From Parapedobacter luteus (GTDB taxonomy: Bacteria > Bacteroidota > Bacteroidia > Sphingobacteriales > Sphingobacteriaceae), in contig NZ_FUYS01000005.1 in assembly GCF_900168055.1 (NCBI RefSeq), forward strand, positions 124,001-188,000: DNA of 64,000 bases, in the 5' to 3' direction. Shown one piece after another: positions 63,436-64,000 of the stretch. The notes below the pieces were generated by a model that had not been told where the DNA came from, searched no databases, and was given only the letters and a program-made list of their open reading frames with translations. The position numbers were made by a program, and so were the translations under genes. Each line of letters starts with the position of its first letter. Within the stretch, counting starts at the first letter, position 1.

Positions 63436-64000
63436 AATTGCGTATCAGATATTCATCAATCTCGCCCCGTTTGGCGGCATTTGAGTTAACGGCTCGCGTC
63501 GCTTTCACGGTATGGATGTGGTAATTCGCGTATAGACCGCCGATAAATGCAGTAGCGGAGTTAGAAAGCAGAAATTTGACACCTCTTTCGTTAAGATCGT
63601 CGCATACATTACGAAGACGTACCTGATCTTCTTCGCCCCATCCCCCCCGGACATAACCCGTAAAGTTTGCGGTCTGCGATACCGGGTGATAAGGCGGATC
63701 CAGATAAACAAAATCATCGCGGGTGGCTTCAGCCAATGCTTGCTCATAATCGATGTTCAGTATTTGGATCGTCGGCGTATTCAGGTACCTACTGACGGCT
63801 TTTATCGTGGGTTCGTTAATAAAATTCGGGTTTTTGTACCGGCCAAAAGGCGTATTGAATTCGCCGGCGCTATTCACCCGATACAAACCGTTGTAACAGG
63901 TTTTATTTAGGTAGATTAACCTTGACGCACGCTTGATATCTGACAAGTCCGGATAGTTCGGTAGCCTATCCAACCCCCTTATCCGATAGAAGTAGTCCAC
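63428..64000 (-). CDS. D12-class N6-adenine DNA methyltransferase, 5' end outside window
   Basis: The C-terminal 190 residues are visible and the frame continues past the right edge (the GTG at 64000 is probably internal). Catalytic motif DPPY lies in DDFVYLDPPYHPVS, preceded by NKTCYNGLYRVNSAGEFNTPFGRYKNPNF, the target-recognition signature of the Dam/DpnM group, and followed by FLLSNSATAF. The AdoMet motif FxGxG would lie outside the window. It should protect DNA against the endonuclease encoded by the overlapping next gene. Confidence 0.9.
   Translation of the reverse strand: MDYFYRIRGLDRLPNYPDLSDIKRASRLIYLNKTCYNGLYRVNSAGEFNTPFGRYKNPNFINEPTIKAVSRYLNTPTIQILNIDYEQALAEATRDDFVYLDPPYHPVSQTANFTGYVRGGWGEEDQVRLRNVCDDLNERGVKFLLSNSATAFIGGLYANYHIHTVKATRAVNSNAAKRGEIDEYLIRNYD

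Noticed and set aside
1-64000. tRNA, rRNA, CRISPR arrays and intact insertion sequences
   Set aside because: Intergenic gaps were read for tRNA-like cloverleafs, regularly spaced repeats and transposase genes; none was convincing.

Overview
The window comes from a member of the Bacteroidota, most likely a Sphingobacteriaceae-type organism. The evidence is two SusC/SusD nutrient-uptake loci, a hybrid two-component regulator, an ECF-sigma/FecR pair, gldD, a Bacteroidota-type omega subunit and BamD. Many genes also carry the Bacteroidota -7 promoter element TAnnTTTG and lack a Shine-Dalgarno sequence. No tRNA, rRNA, CRISPR array or intact insertion sequence was recognised.

Layout: 1-13.5 kb (minus strand) is a polysaccharide utilisation locus (PUL 1). 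Running upstream to downstream it holds a hybrid two-component regulator, a PA14-containing GH31 enzyme (alpha-xylosidase type), SusC, SusD and a surface lipoprotein closed by a clear terminator. A further lipoprotein gene with its own promoter follows and runs off the left edge. 13.7-24.0 kb (minus strand) is PUL 2, controlled by ECF sigma and FecR. It holds an STN-bearing SusC, SusD, a PKD lipoprotein, an integral-membrane NagX/DUF5009-type acyltransferase and a DUF4874/DUF4832 protein. It encodes no recognised glycoside hydrolase, so its substrate is open.

24-44 kb is mostly plus-strand housekeeping: a TPR protein, ComA-like phosphosulfolactate synthase, aroE, gldD, a metallo-beta-lactamase-fold hydrolase and a LolC/E-type permease. 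It continues with bamD-omega-coaBC, then a small membrane protein-dgkA-recO-pterin dehydratase-AI-2E transporter run, then aconitase. LacI, an M14 peptidase, NifU, a beta-sandwich protein and a cold-shock protein lie on the minus strand.

44-54.9 kb holds thiL and the divergent nadA/nadB pair, separated by about 450 AT-rich bases. A gamma-carbonic-anhydrase-like protein, an Ig-like lipoprotein, mnmG, an ABC-F ATPase and a Rossmann oxidoreductase follow. Two perfect palindromes matching the parS (ParB-binding) consensus lie between mnmG and the ABC-F gene. With a change in strand composition at the nadA-nadB gap, this suggests the window lies in the replication-origin domain of the chromosome. 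That is an inference; dnaA and parAB are not in the window.

54.9-55.6 kb is a non-coding island with two copies of a long hairpin repeat (a diverged relative lies at 13.6 kb) and an array of ATAGGGA boxes at an exact 11-base period. 55.6-62.1 kb carries apaG, an RsmI-like methylase, an FAD monooxygenase, a secreted alpha/beta hydrolase, a GNAT protein, a membrane protein, a Nif3-like protein and a zinc-ribbon coiled-coil protein. The right edge is a restriction-modification pair: a D12-class adenine methylase, cut by the edge, and its putative endonuclease.
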